Positions 23,877 through 34,400 of a stretch of 64,000 bases of DNA are shown here, piece by piece. The translations under genes and the position numbers were made by a program. The notes beneath the pieces are model-generated. The model was given only the letters and a program-made list of their open reading frames with translations, was not told where the DNA came from and did no database searches. Numbering within the stretch: position 1 is the first letter of the stretch; each line of letters opens with the position of its first letter. Source of the stretch: Spirometra erinaceieuropaei (Eukaryota > Platyhelminthes > Cestoda > Diphyllobothriidea > Diphyllobothriidae); the NCBI GenBank assembly GCA_902702965.1, contig CACRXP010000182.1:511946-575945 (forward strand), written 5' to 3'.

Positions 23877-24460
23877 GTGCCCTCACAGAATGCGCTCCAT
23901 CGACGCTCTTGGCGAAGCCTTCTGTATTCGCCATATACTAGTAGTCTGGTCGCATCTACCTTGCCCCATCCTCGGATGGACTCGGATGAATGTAACCGAC
24001 CGCATCTGGGTTCATGTCGCCTCGAGACTGGTTTTCAATTTCGCCACTTATTTGCCTAATTCAAGGCCGCATATAGGCCAGTCCTGCCTGACCCGCATAC
24101 TTACCCCTTCATGAAATCCGTTACACAATACCATATACAGCGACGATTTTCACGGTTTTTGATGTCATCTCCCGTATTTCAACCTCATGCTGTCTGTCGA
24201 CGCTCAAGGCGAAACCCTCAGTATTCGCCTTATACTAGAAGTTTGGTCGTACCTCCCTTTCCCACTCCTCGGCTGGGCTCGAGACGTATTGTGGCCGATC
24301 GCATCTGCATTCCTCTCGTCTGGCCTCTTTGACGCGAATAGTCTCATCTGGCGTATTAATCCTGCCCTGACGAGGTCGGTTCTGAATCGCGTATACAATA
24401 CCACAGGCATGCCAGTCCTGTCCGACCCGCATACGTACCCCTCAAGGCTGACATTTATTT
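23877..24460 (+). repeat. Duplicated block in the 3' UTR of B1
   Basis: Two related ~300-bp blocks lie in tandem, the first at about 23877-24165 and the second at about 24187-24460. Each contains CGACGCT..GGCGAA.CC..TATTCGCC.TATACTAG, then a GGTCG-containing tract and a GGCCAGTCCTG-like motif. Family B copies at 27.4 and 42.1-42.4 kb carry the same UTR sequence. Confidence 0.65.
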
Positions 24461-24779
24461 CTGCCCTGACGATGTCCGATTATAATCCGTTATATACCGC
24501 CACATGCAGGCCAGTCCTGCACGCATTTTTCTGTTATTACTTTTTAGCGAGTGGTTATTTTCCTCCTGTAAAATTAATCCAGTCATTTTTAAATTTTTAT
24601 GTGGAGTTTCTTTCACCTCTCGCAAATCATAGTTCTTAACGGACTACTAATTCAGAAACTATGAATTGCATTTTGAACAGATTTTGCCTACCTCGTCTAA
24701 AATTCGCAAGTAAATTTATTTTTACTTGCTTTGATGGGGTCCCGAAGGGTCTTTAATAAAAATTATTATTATCTATCTG

Positions 24780-24861
24780 TATACCACACATTTTTAACGC
24801 TGCAAATAGGGTACTCAAAGGCCAACGCCTATTTCCCTCAATAAACTGAACTGAACTGACA
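24780..24861 (+). mobile_element. 3' terminus of LINE copy A2
   Basis: The sequence AAATAGGG..CTCAAAGG, then CCTATTTCCCTCAATAAA and an ACTGAACTGAACTGAC tail is the family A 3' end, as at 14957 (-), 27120-27190 and 29855-29920. It completes the A2 copy interrupted by B1. Confidence 0.85.
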
Positions 24862-25560
24862 TTTGGACAGTGCCTGCCCCTTCTGGACGTCCTTTTGGTC
24901 GAAGAGCAGATGGGACAGTTAGTGGAAGCATATTTCGCAAGAAAATATGCATAAGGCAATATGCAAATTTCTGCAGTTTTGTTTCGCTAAGCCAGAGGCG
25001 AAGCTTGGTCTGAAATGAAACTCTTATCTCACCAGCCGAGCTAGGAGAATATTCACTACAGATAGGCTTGACAATGAACTTGCTATTAGACAAAACATAC
25101 TGAGAGATGATGGCTATTTTGAAGATTTTATCAACAGATATGTGGAAGAACGTCCTCTTAAATCTGAAATGTCGATGGTTGAGAAGGAAAAGTTACTTCT
25201 ATCACTGCCATTTCGAGGAGGTCCGGCGAGTGCATTTCTACATCTTCGCCTAAACGTTGTTATCACGCACACGCACCCAGCCGCTAAGATAAGACTAGTT
25301 TTCACAAGCACTCCTCTTCTAGGCCTTAGAAGCAAGGATAGGCTGCCTTTTGGACCTCTTCAATGTGCGTCTACGCCTTCACTTGCTCTTGTGGGGCAGG
25401 TTATATTGGTTGAAAGACTAGGCGTCCATCCAAACGAATGTGAGAGCACCATCCTACCTGGTAAAATCAAGTTATGGAAAAGTCCACACCTAGCACAACT
25501 GTGGCTACTTGGTTGACAGTGGCCATCGGGTAGACGTCAACCAAGCATTCCGAGCATTCC
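24862..25560 (+). pseudogene. Penelope-like element C-terminus with GIY-YIG endonuclease (PLE-2)
   Basis: This is the end of a Penelope-like ORF. Decoded segments are LPLLDVLL and GRRADGTVSGSIFRKK (end of the RT region), SRARRIFTTDRLDNELAIRQ (about 25040-25100), GYFEDFINRYVEERPLKSEM, LPFRGGPASAFLHLRLN and AAKIRLVFTSTPLLG. Then in a shifted frame comes the GIY-YIG nuclease CVYAFTCSCGAGYIG (about 25365-25410) and EHHPTW. Two stops in the nuclease (TGA at 25411 and 25441) stand where Arg is expected (IGR, REH), each a CGA to TGA change. Several frameshifts. GIY-YIG domains accompany RT only in Penelope-like elements, hence the assignment. Confidence 0.75.
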
Positions 25561-26099
25561 GAATAACTAAGTATATTTTGTGCTGACTGTATGTAATTGC
25601 ATTTGTAATCTCAACTGTGCATAAACAGGGTCACCCAGCGATCGACTCGTAACTCTTAAAAAAACTGAAGGTGGTGGGTTTGTGGTCTTACGCTGGTAAA
25701 ATAATATCTGTTAGGGTGCATATGATACTGAAAATATTTTAATAAGATTGTTATCTGAACTCGAATTTTGGACGTACAGTTTTCAATAGGAACTTCAAAG
25801 GCAATGTCTAGTACCCTTAGATATATTACTATATCTGACTAAGGTGGATGCCTTCACATAGTATTTCGCAAATCCGTTTACCTAGATAAATTTTATTATC
25901 TAGAGCAGTCATGTTTGGTAAAGTTGCACAGCGCTGACAGCGACAGCACTGTCAGCTGTGCATCTTTGTTAAAATGTTTATTAACTCTGTTTGTTTTCAA
26001 CAGAATACACATCTCGTTATAATGGAAATTGAAACTAGTTTTAGGAAGCCACTTTCTCTACTTTCACTGTCTCGAACAGTGCTCATATACCCCACAGAA
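25561..26099. other. Intergenic, nothing recognised
   Basis: Mixed to AT-rich spacer between the Penelope-like remnant and LINE copy A3. No motif or RNA gene seen. Confidence 0.3.
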
Positions 26100-27190
26100 G
26101 CACAGTCCACAAAGACTCAGTTCTCGGAACATTGCCGATCATCCTTTACGTTAATGACAGCCTTCTGGAACTCGACTGCGGTAAAATAATGTTTACCGAC
26201 GACGTTAAGCTCTGGCAATCCTCTAAGAGTCCAAATGACCAGAGGGCTCTTCAAAACAATCTGCACCGACTGCAAGCGTGGGCAGAGAATTGGCTTCTAG
26301 ATTTCAATGTTCGAAAGTGTGCCGTCCTTCATCGGCGTCCAATCAACTGTCATTCAAATGTTAGCAGCAGGGCATATCACCTGAAAGGCATTAGGCTTCC
26401 CGCAGCATCTTCGCAGAAGGATCTCAGCGTTTAGATGCAGAACGACATGAAACCAGCACTGCAGTGCAGCAAGCCTGCAGAAAATGCCATGGGAGTGCTT
26501 CATGCAATCAAAGGGGCGTCCGTAACCTTTGACAAAGACCTCTGTGGGGACGCCTACGGCACCCTTGTTCGACCCCACTTAGAATATGGCATTCAAGCGT
26601 GGCGTCCATAGCTAGTAACGGACTGAACATGCCTTGAAAGTGTAGAACGTCGTGCAACAAAGCTGGTAAACGGTTTAAAAAGTCAATCCTACATTTACAG
26701 ACTAAATTGCCTTAATTTATTACCTCTGTGTTGCAGGCAACAAAGAGGTGATCTTATCCCCGTCTACAAGATAATACATGGCCTTGGCTTTGAGGACGTT
26801 TCAATGGCTCCTTTCACCCAATCTTCGTGGTCACTCGATGAAGCTACGGACAACGATGTCTAGGCTGGATCTTCCTTCTGAGTTTTCCACGCAAAGAGAT
26901 GTGGAGAAATGAAACGATCTCCCTCAATCAGTCGTGGAGGCGACGTCCACGCAACTCTTCAAGGAGCGATTGTATGATTATTTGTGCTCCCTATTTTCCC
27001 TCGACAGTCTGAACCTGACCTGAATACCCCGCGATCCCCTGGACGTTTTACCTGGAACATTGCTACTCCAATGAATCAAGTACTATTTTAATAGCGTCCG
27101 TGTACAGTTGTATCTAGCGAGTTGACATGTAACCAATAGGGTTTCCAAGGCCTTTCCTATTATCCTTATCAAATAAACTGAAGTGAACGA
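26100..27190 (+). mobile_element. LINE family A copy A3, 5'-truncated
   Basis: This copy starts within the RT palm (DSVLGTLPIILYVNDS). The catalytic box is MFTDDVKLW (Ala to Thr; both Asp present at about 26192-26200). It then has WLLDFNVRKC, a stop at about 26432 and further stops at about 26609-26625, RATKLVNG, and the 3' UTR with CATGTAACCAATAGGG and the tail AAATAAACTGAAGTGAAC. Only the last third of the element is present and it is inactive. Confidence 0.82.
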
Positions 27191-27439
27191 TCTGCGAACA
27201 CCGCAGGAAAGAAATGGTCACAGTTACAGAACGATCACTTGGATAATTCAAACTTCGTCCCACTTTCTCTTATATGCTTAAAGGTGTCGTCATAAACAAC
27301 CATCTACCTTGCAGACTTTTACAGAGGTGACGAAGGTCATCGTTGGACGAGGTATTATACCAGTTCTGTGAAGGCAAGTCCTCGCCAGTAGGTTACAGTT
27401 GCTGACGCACTTTAGAATATAGGGAAACAAATGTAAACG

Positions 27440-27689
27440 ATTAAGATGCCGGTTAGGCCTTTGATGCGTGAATCATCTGCTTTCGCCATTTGCTAGTTTG
27501 GTCGGTCACCGAAGAGATTTCGGGGTCGCATTTTGCCTCCAACGCTTTGATGACCGCCCTAGAGTTTCATGCCCCCTCCCCGGCTGGACTCTAAGCGGAC
27601 TGTGTCCGATCGCGTCTAGGTTCCTCTGTCTTGAAACTTCGAGGCGGATAACCTCATTCGCTTTAGGAAGCTCTGCCTTGACTATTTGC
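27440..27689 (+). mobile_element. LINE family B 3' UTR fragment, left part (B3)
   Basis: The sequence TTTCGCCATTTGCTAGTTTGGTCG, later GGCTGGACTC, CCGATCGCGTCTAGGTTCCTCT and TTTTGAATCCCTT matches the family B 3' UTR at 24.2-24.4 kb and 42.1-42.4 kb (-). It is cut off where copy A4 begins and resumes at 29925. Confidence 0.65.
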
Positions 27690-29521
27690 GTTTTGAATCC
27701 CTTATCAAGGGCCTTATCCTCAAAACTAGAACAGAATTCGAACGGGATCTGCTTAACCGTGCTGCGGAGTACCCTAAATTATTCTACGGTTACATTAGGC
27801 AGTGCACGCGGAACAAGGACCCAATACCCCTGCTAAGGACTGCTGAAGGCGAACATCTCACTGACGACAGGGCGAAAGCTGATCACCTTTCAGAATTTTG
27901 TCGGTCTGTTTTTAGTAGCGAAACAGGATTCAACCCTTCGGCCCTTCAATCCTTCGAAGACACCCCAATTATAGAGACCGTCCAGTTCACTGAGGGTATG
28001 GTTCTGACGGAGTTGCTGAGGCTAAATGAATCCAAATCACCAGGCCCCGATGAGGTTCCGGCGAAGATTTTGGAGGAATTCGCCTGTGAGTTGTCTAAGC
28101 CACTATCCATGCTTTTCCATACCTCCCTTGAGACCGGATATCTGCCACCCTACTGGAAGTCGGCGTGGATTACGCCGCTGTACAAGGGCGGAAGTCGGGT
28201 CTCTGCGAACAATTACAGACCGGTCAGTCTCACCTCCATTTGCTGTAAGATTATGGAGAAGATAATAAAGCAACAATTAATGCAGTTCCTTGAACAAAAC
28301 CATTTGCTTTCCGATTCTCAGCATGGATTCTGCAAAAGCGGATCCTGTGTGACAAACCTGCTCTACTGTCTCGAACACTGGACTAGGGCTGTTGATAGAG
28401 GAGATATGATGCATGTCATCTATATCGACTTTAAAAAGGCCTTCGATAGTGTGCCTCACCACCGCCTTCTATACAAACTTAGCCGTGCAGGAGTGCGAGG
28501 TAAGCTTCTGATGTGGATTCGGAGCTTTTTAGTCGGCCGCTCTCAAGCCGTCCACGTCAGTGACCAACAATCTGCCGAGGTTGCCGTTAAGAGTGGTGTT
28601 CCCCAAGGCTCTGTTCTTGGCCCTACACTGTTCCTCGTATACGTCAATGACTGCGCAAACGAACTGAATTGCGATGTCGCAATGTTTGCCGATGACATAA
28701 AGATCTGGAGTACCATACGAAGCGAAGTTGACGAGGCGCGACTGCAGACAAATCTGGACCACCTTGGGCAATGGTCGAAAAACTGGCTTCTACCGTTCAA
28801 CGTAAACAAGTGTAATTTCCTACGCGTCGGCAGAACCAGTTCTCCTAACTACACGGTCTACCGTCTGACTGGCAAACCACTGTAAGAAGTCGACGCCCAG
28901 AAGGACTTGGGTGTATGGATCACAACCTCGCTTAAGCCTTCGCTGCAATGTTCAAAGGTAGCCAAGTCGGCGATGTCCATTCTATACCTCGTCAAACGGG
29001 CGTTCTCCTCCTTTGATGAAGACTGCTTCGCCAAGGTCTTTCAGACTTTCGTCCGACCGCACCTGGAGTTTGCTATCCAAGCATGGAGACCCTGGACCGC
29101 TAAAGACTTGGGCATACTCGACAAATTTCCACGGCGAGCAACGAAACTTTTATCTGGGCAGTGGTCGCTACCCTACGAAACACGATTAGCTAATCTTGAC
29201 CTCTTTCCATTGAGTTACAGACAACTACGTGGGGACCTGATACAAGCTTTCCGCATTGTGCGCAATCAGGGCTGCTGCCTCGCATTTGGAGACTTCTTCG
29301 AGTTGGCGACTACGACTAACCTGAGAGGCCATCCACTCAAACTGCGTGTGGCTGGTGCCCGGATAGACACCCGAAAGTTCTTCTTCTCCAACAGAGTGGT
29401 TGCAACTTGGAATGCCTTGCCTGAGGATGTTGTTATGTCGGGCTCCGTACATACTTTTAAACGGAGGCTAGATCAGCATTGGAGCGCGCACCACAATAAC
29501 GCCGGACTACGGTCACCTTGA
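27690..29521 (+). pseudogene. CR1-type reverse transcriptase with one in-frame stop
   Basis: One continuous frame of about 611 codons (27690-29521) has a single TAA at 28883-28885, where related copies have CAA (LQEVDAQKDLG). Landmarks in order are LKTRTEFERDLL, SKSPGPDEVPAKIL, ITPLYKGGSR, NNYRPVSLTSICCKIMEKI, QHGFCKSGSCVTNLL, IYIDFKKAFDSVPHHRLLYK, VKSGVPQGSVLGPTLF, the intact catalytic box MFADDIKIW (Asp-Asp at 28691-28696), WLLPFNVNKC, KDLGVWITTSLKPS, RGHPLKLRV and a complete C-terminus. The endonuclease is missing through 5' truncation. This frame is the best reference for the family in this window. Confidence 0.9.
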
Positions 29522-29924
29522 TAGCCAACGTTGACAATTTAGTGCTATTACGATGCTACTACCAACATTCAAGTAACATGTGTTTATGTAATTTATTAAT
29601 TGTGAACCGCGTCGCACACCGCTGCTCGCATTCACCACGATGCCTGTAGACTAAACAATTTTACTTCTTTTCCCGTATCTTAAGTGTGCCTCAACTGTTC
29701 GCTGTATTTGATCAACAAAGCAAGTTAATGTGCCTCTAAATTCTGTTAACGCATGACATTCTGTGTTCATCTGTACAGTTTTTGCTATTCCCCTCGCATT
29801 TCTTTCATGTTTCTTCCTTTCGATTTCCTTCATATATATATATATCCTCTGCATGTAACCAATAGGGATTTCAAAGGTACACACCTACTTTCCCTGAAAT
29901 ATACTGATACTGATATTAAATAGA
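27690..29924 (+). mobile_element. LINE family A copy A4, inserted in a family B 3' UTR
   Basis: This is the best preserved family A copy. It is 5'-truncated and starts within the linker before the RT. The coding part runs to 29521, followed by a 3' UTR with CATGTAACCAATAGGGATTTC and the tail AATATACTGATACTGATATT (29860-29924). It lies between two halves of a family B 3' UTR. Confidence 0.85.
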
Positions 29925-30185
29925 GACCAGTCCCCTTCGACCCTCATTTTTCCCCTTCGTGAGTGGCAGTTTATTTCTCCTCAAATATTAATCAATTTAC
30001 ATTCGTCTAGTGTTTCCACAAGGGGTTTTTTTTTGCTCGCTGACCGTTTTTATATGTGGTTTTTTATTCTACAACCGTGAACTGAATAATGTGCAGAACA
30101 TGTCTACTTGCTCTAAAATTTACTTGAAAGTTTACATTTACCTGCTATGATGAGATCCACAAGGGCCTTTTAATAAAATCATTTA
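29925..30185 (+). mobile_element. LINE family B 3' UTR and terminus, right part (B3)
   Basis: It contains GACCAGTCCCCTTCGACCC, GTGAGTGGCAGTTTATTTC, ATTAATCAATTT, and at the end TGATGAGATCCACAAGGGCC and TTTTAATAAAATCATTTATT. These follow the order of the B1 3' UTR at 24.4-24.78 kb. Together with 27440-27689 they are one family B 3' end split by A4. Confidence 0.65.
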
Positions 30186-31433
30186 TTAATTTAATAGGGC
30201 GCACTCATAGAAGGATAACGTCGGCTGCACGGTTAGCTGCACGTCCGCTGGTGGAATGGAGGTGCGGGGCGCTCAGCAGTGGAAAAACACCCATACCTCA
30301 GTTGCTGCGCCTGCGGGGAATCCTCTAGTCCAGACAACAAAAACGACATTGGAATTCTGACAGTCAAATACAGAACTTGGAAACTCCAGATTTCGCATTC
30401 ACCTGCAGCATATCCATATATTTACCGTACAATGCAGTAGGTATCCTTCTTTTAATGCCCCGAAATGCATATACTGGATGATTTTGTAAAACCCATATTT
30501 TACACGCTCTTTGGAGTTGAAATTATTCTGCACGTTTATTTTGAAGGCCGAAAGCTTATGGACGATCTCTGCTGGTTGAAAGTTATGGGGTTATAATGAC
30601 TTCGTAGACTATTAACTGAGTCACTGCTGAATGCAGAGGTGACTGCCGTCTAGAATACCAATGACAGTGACAGATTATCAGACCTGGAGTCTGTTTTCTC
30701 AAAGCGACTGAAAGGGTCGCTTGATAATTTCGCCCAAAGCGTCCAGGAAAAAATTCGACCGAGAACTTCACAAGTGAGTTAGCTTCGACATTTTTGAAAC
30801 TTCTCTTGTCCTATGGAAGAAATCCCTGACTTTCCTCACCGAACCGGATTACATCCTCGCAGCCACCTCTAACGGGATAAGTAATCACCAGAATATATTT
30901 TTTCTTATTTCTTCCGCAAAATTTTCAAATTTAGCTATTATAATAATAACTCCCCATCTCTAACGCAGTCGCCATTTGGACGTTTAAATGATACGCACAA
31001 TACTGGGTTTGGAAGGCTATAAATGGATAACGAAGATAATCTGGAAGGAATAGGTAAAGCATATGGATTGTGTTGAGCAAAAGATGCGTATGTACTGTTT
31101 AACGTGCGGATTTCGGCATTCCCCGGATTGTCTTAAAAAACCAGTGTCCACTCGATATGGGTTAGGCGGATAAAACCGATGTCTAATCGGTGTACGTATC
31201 TCAAAAAGTAGATATTTGCTAGATATCACTTCGATAGAATTCGTTACCAGGGTGTTTGTGGAATTTGCAGTGCCTAGACTGGATCCTAGGCACATGTGAT
31301 TTATTATTTCAGATACAATAATATTTTATATCCAACGAATTTGATTGCAAGTTTAAAGGCGAACGAAAATTGCGAACACTGAATTTTGTCTGAGGTGGAG
31401 TAGAGCGCACGAAATCAATTCAGTAGGCTTGTG
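30186..31433. other. Upstream region of LRRC57
   Basis: No transposon or gene recognised. The segment just before 31434 would carry the 5' UTR and promoter of LRRC57. I see no clear TATA box or trans-splice acceptor that I can defend. Confidence 0.3.
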
Positions 31434-34400
31434 ATGGGTAACGATGTGAAGTCCAGGTTGGACAATGCCAACAGGACTGGATCACTTCAGTTCAGCGGTC
31501 TAAAATTAACAAAAGTATGCCTGTTGTTTTAGATCATTATGTGCAGGTACCCGACGAAGTTAGAAAGGTCCCTAATTTACGCATCGTGGATCTCTCTTTG
31601 AACAAAATTCGAACTGTTGATGTTTGGATCGGCCTGCTAAAACACGTAAAACTTCTTAATCTTAGTGACAATCGATTGAGTACGTGCCCTCCCTTTTTAC
31701 TATTATAACAACGGACATCACGTATACTAATTTCCCAATCGCCAAATAATTGACGGGGCCACCGTATGCAGACCGTCCGTAGCCTCCTTGAATATTCGTT
31801 TAACAAGACAAAACAGTGTGTTAGACGTTATATGCATATCTAAAAAATCTCATATCGGTTACGGTCAGTGGCAGCAAAGAAAATCACCAGCAGGAGCTTG
31901 GTGTATGTTTAAATTGAACATAACAGCCAAGACATTTTTATAAAGTGTGAGTCTCTATTATGTACAAAAGTATAGAAAAAGTGAAAGAAGAGGACATCCA
32001 GTTGGCAACAAACACATTAGAATCGCACATAGCGTGTCGGAGGCAACGGGCACCCGACCCGCTGGCGTCAGGTGTTATTTTAGCTGTTAATCACATCCTA
32101 TGCATGGAAGTCACCTGCATATTCTGGGCCTTATCTCTAAGGAAGGACAGTATTCGATCAGTGCAACAGTCACTATTAATCTGGGCCTTCGGACCTGTTC
32201 AGAAGGCAACAATCAGAAAATGGAACAACACTAACAGACGTGGTCTTTCGCACTTCCGTAAGAGCGATTTTGGATGGATGCGGCACCGCTCCACTTGGTA
32301 ACCTACGCACAGCGCGTAATACGCGAGTTTTCGTCGTTTTTTGGGTTTTTGTCAGATATTCAGGCCTCCAGTAGGAATCGCCCTGTCCTGTTTTCGGCCC
32401 GCGTTTTCATCTGCATGCTCATGAGATTGAATGCGTGGCCATCTGCAGGGTGTGGACACCAAACTGGGACAGCAGGTTGCTCCGCCGTGCCGTACTGTTC
32501 ATGCGTTTTTCGTTGTTCAGTCTTATCTGTCAAACATCAGAGACAGCAGTGGTATTAAATACGATAGACTACACCTCATCCGCATTCGGTTGGTCCCTCA
32601 CCGGAACGACTTGCGCGCAGTAGCCTCCGAATGATTGTGGGTTGCCGCAAAGTGTGTTTCCATTGAATCTGCCAAACGTTTTCCTCCTGGTCACTGCTCT
32701 TATTCTAAGTGGAAAGCAGGGTAGGTCAAACTTGGAATGCCTTCTTTCCGAGACTGGGTAGATTTTCGTGATAAGGGTCTCCAATTTAGTTTGCATCGTC
32801 TAAGTGGGAGGGAACCAGCGGGTCCTTGCTCACTATTACCGCCATACTGCGTTTAAATTGGCCTTTGATGACGTCGCTATCAAGTGAACTGCATATTCTA
32901 CGCTCAACTATCGATATAGCGTGTTCAGCAAGAACTCATGAGGTGCCGAAATCTCGTACTGTGCCAGATTAAATGCGGACTTCTTGTTTCGTACTTCACG
33001 ACTACTTTCGGCGTGTCCTGTCCACAAACTTGGGTTAAATGGATTCCATGGGGGGAGGGGGGGGGGGGATAAATGGTGGAATAATATCTTATGCATTCGA
33101 CCAACGCTTCAAATCCAACCCAATCTTTAGAGCATATTTTGTTGCCTTTATTTCAGCATGTTGCGTGTCCTGTCGCCTTTACTGTAAATTGGGGGTCTAG
33201 AGTATGTGGCCATTTCCGTCAACCTAAGTGTTTATGCCTATCTAGTAGGCACGCTTATTCTGCGCACTGTAAAATACCCTCACTTTCCAGGTTATTTGCC
33301 CGTCGAGGTGACCCAACTGACGAAGCTGGAAACACTATTGGTGTCAAAGAACATGTTAAAGACCCTGGCACCACCGTCATCGCTTGCCAACTTCTCTGCG
33401 CTTACCAACCTGCGCACCGTTGATTTCTCCTTCAACTGCCTCACCGATTTTCCCGTGGAGTTGTGTACCTCATCCGTCCCCCTCGATCATCTCAATCTGT
33501 CGAACAACCAAATTAGTGTCATACCCACTTGCGTGGAAGCACTTCAGGTTGAACCCCTTTCTCTGAATGGGCTAGTTATTATCATGTTGCTTAGTTAACC
33601 GCATTTGGAGCTTCCGAAACCACGATCCTTGTTATCATCGTCATTATTGTTGTTATTATTATTATTCATAACACTCATACACAGACCTCCAGTGCTTGGT
33701 GAACGGTACTCACTAAGTCTCCAAATCAGCCGACGTTATGAGGCGGGCTAACCTTTGGGAGTTTTTTATATACTCTATTTATTCTCCTCTTAGCACAGAT
33801 GATCCGCTTCATGCTATTGCAAGCTTCTATATCCTTCACAACATGTGCGCCTTCGTTTATAATATTTTCTTGAAATTTGTACCAATTTTTACTAGTGCTC
33901 TAGAGTAAGCAGTGTGGTTAACGACTATACTCGTAGCAATTGTAAATTTAACACACTATCCACAAAAGCTGAAGAGTCTCGGTATCTGGCATCGTGTCTA
34001 TGTCCGGCTTAACCGCATCACTAGGGCTAACTTGATGGTGCTCCACTTTGGACGAGAATTCTGAGTGACATCGTCAGGGATGGGTTTGCCTCCGGTCGGA
34101 GATCACTCGATTAATACTGTAGGAGGACTCCTGCTTGTCCTAACTAAACGAGTGTCAGTATCTTCTTACGTACTGATTTATTTTCACATTTTTGACGAGT
34201 TTCGAGACAATTTGAACTGAAACTATACAGGTGCCAAGCCTATGGTGAAGCTGTCTTTTGGAAAAAATGGCGCGCTCTCCGCAACCGTTCTCTCCAACCC
34301 TATTGTCAATTTAGACTGGCTGTATGATAATTTGTAATAGCGATCACCAGAGTGATTTCCATGAATGAACTGATTTTGTTTTGCGTCTGTCGGTGAACAA

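Larger units (their letters stand above)
20215..24779 (+). mobile_element. LINE family B copy B1, near full length, inserted in A2
   Basis: This is a 4.6-kb CR1-like LINE with a proline/asparagine-rich N-terminal region, endonuclease, RT, a long 3' UTR and a 3' end with hairpin, TTTAATAAAAATTATTATT and a TCTATCT repeat. It sits inside the 3' UTR of A2: family A coding sequence ends just before it and the family A 3' terminus resumes just after it at 24780. The exact 5' boundary (20195-20250) is uncertain. Confidence 0.8.
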
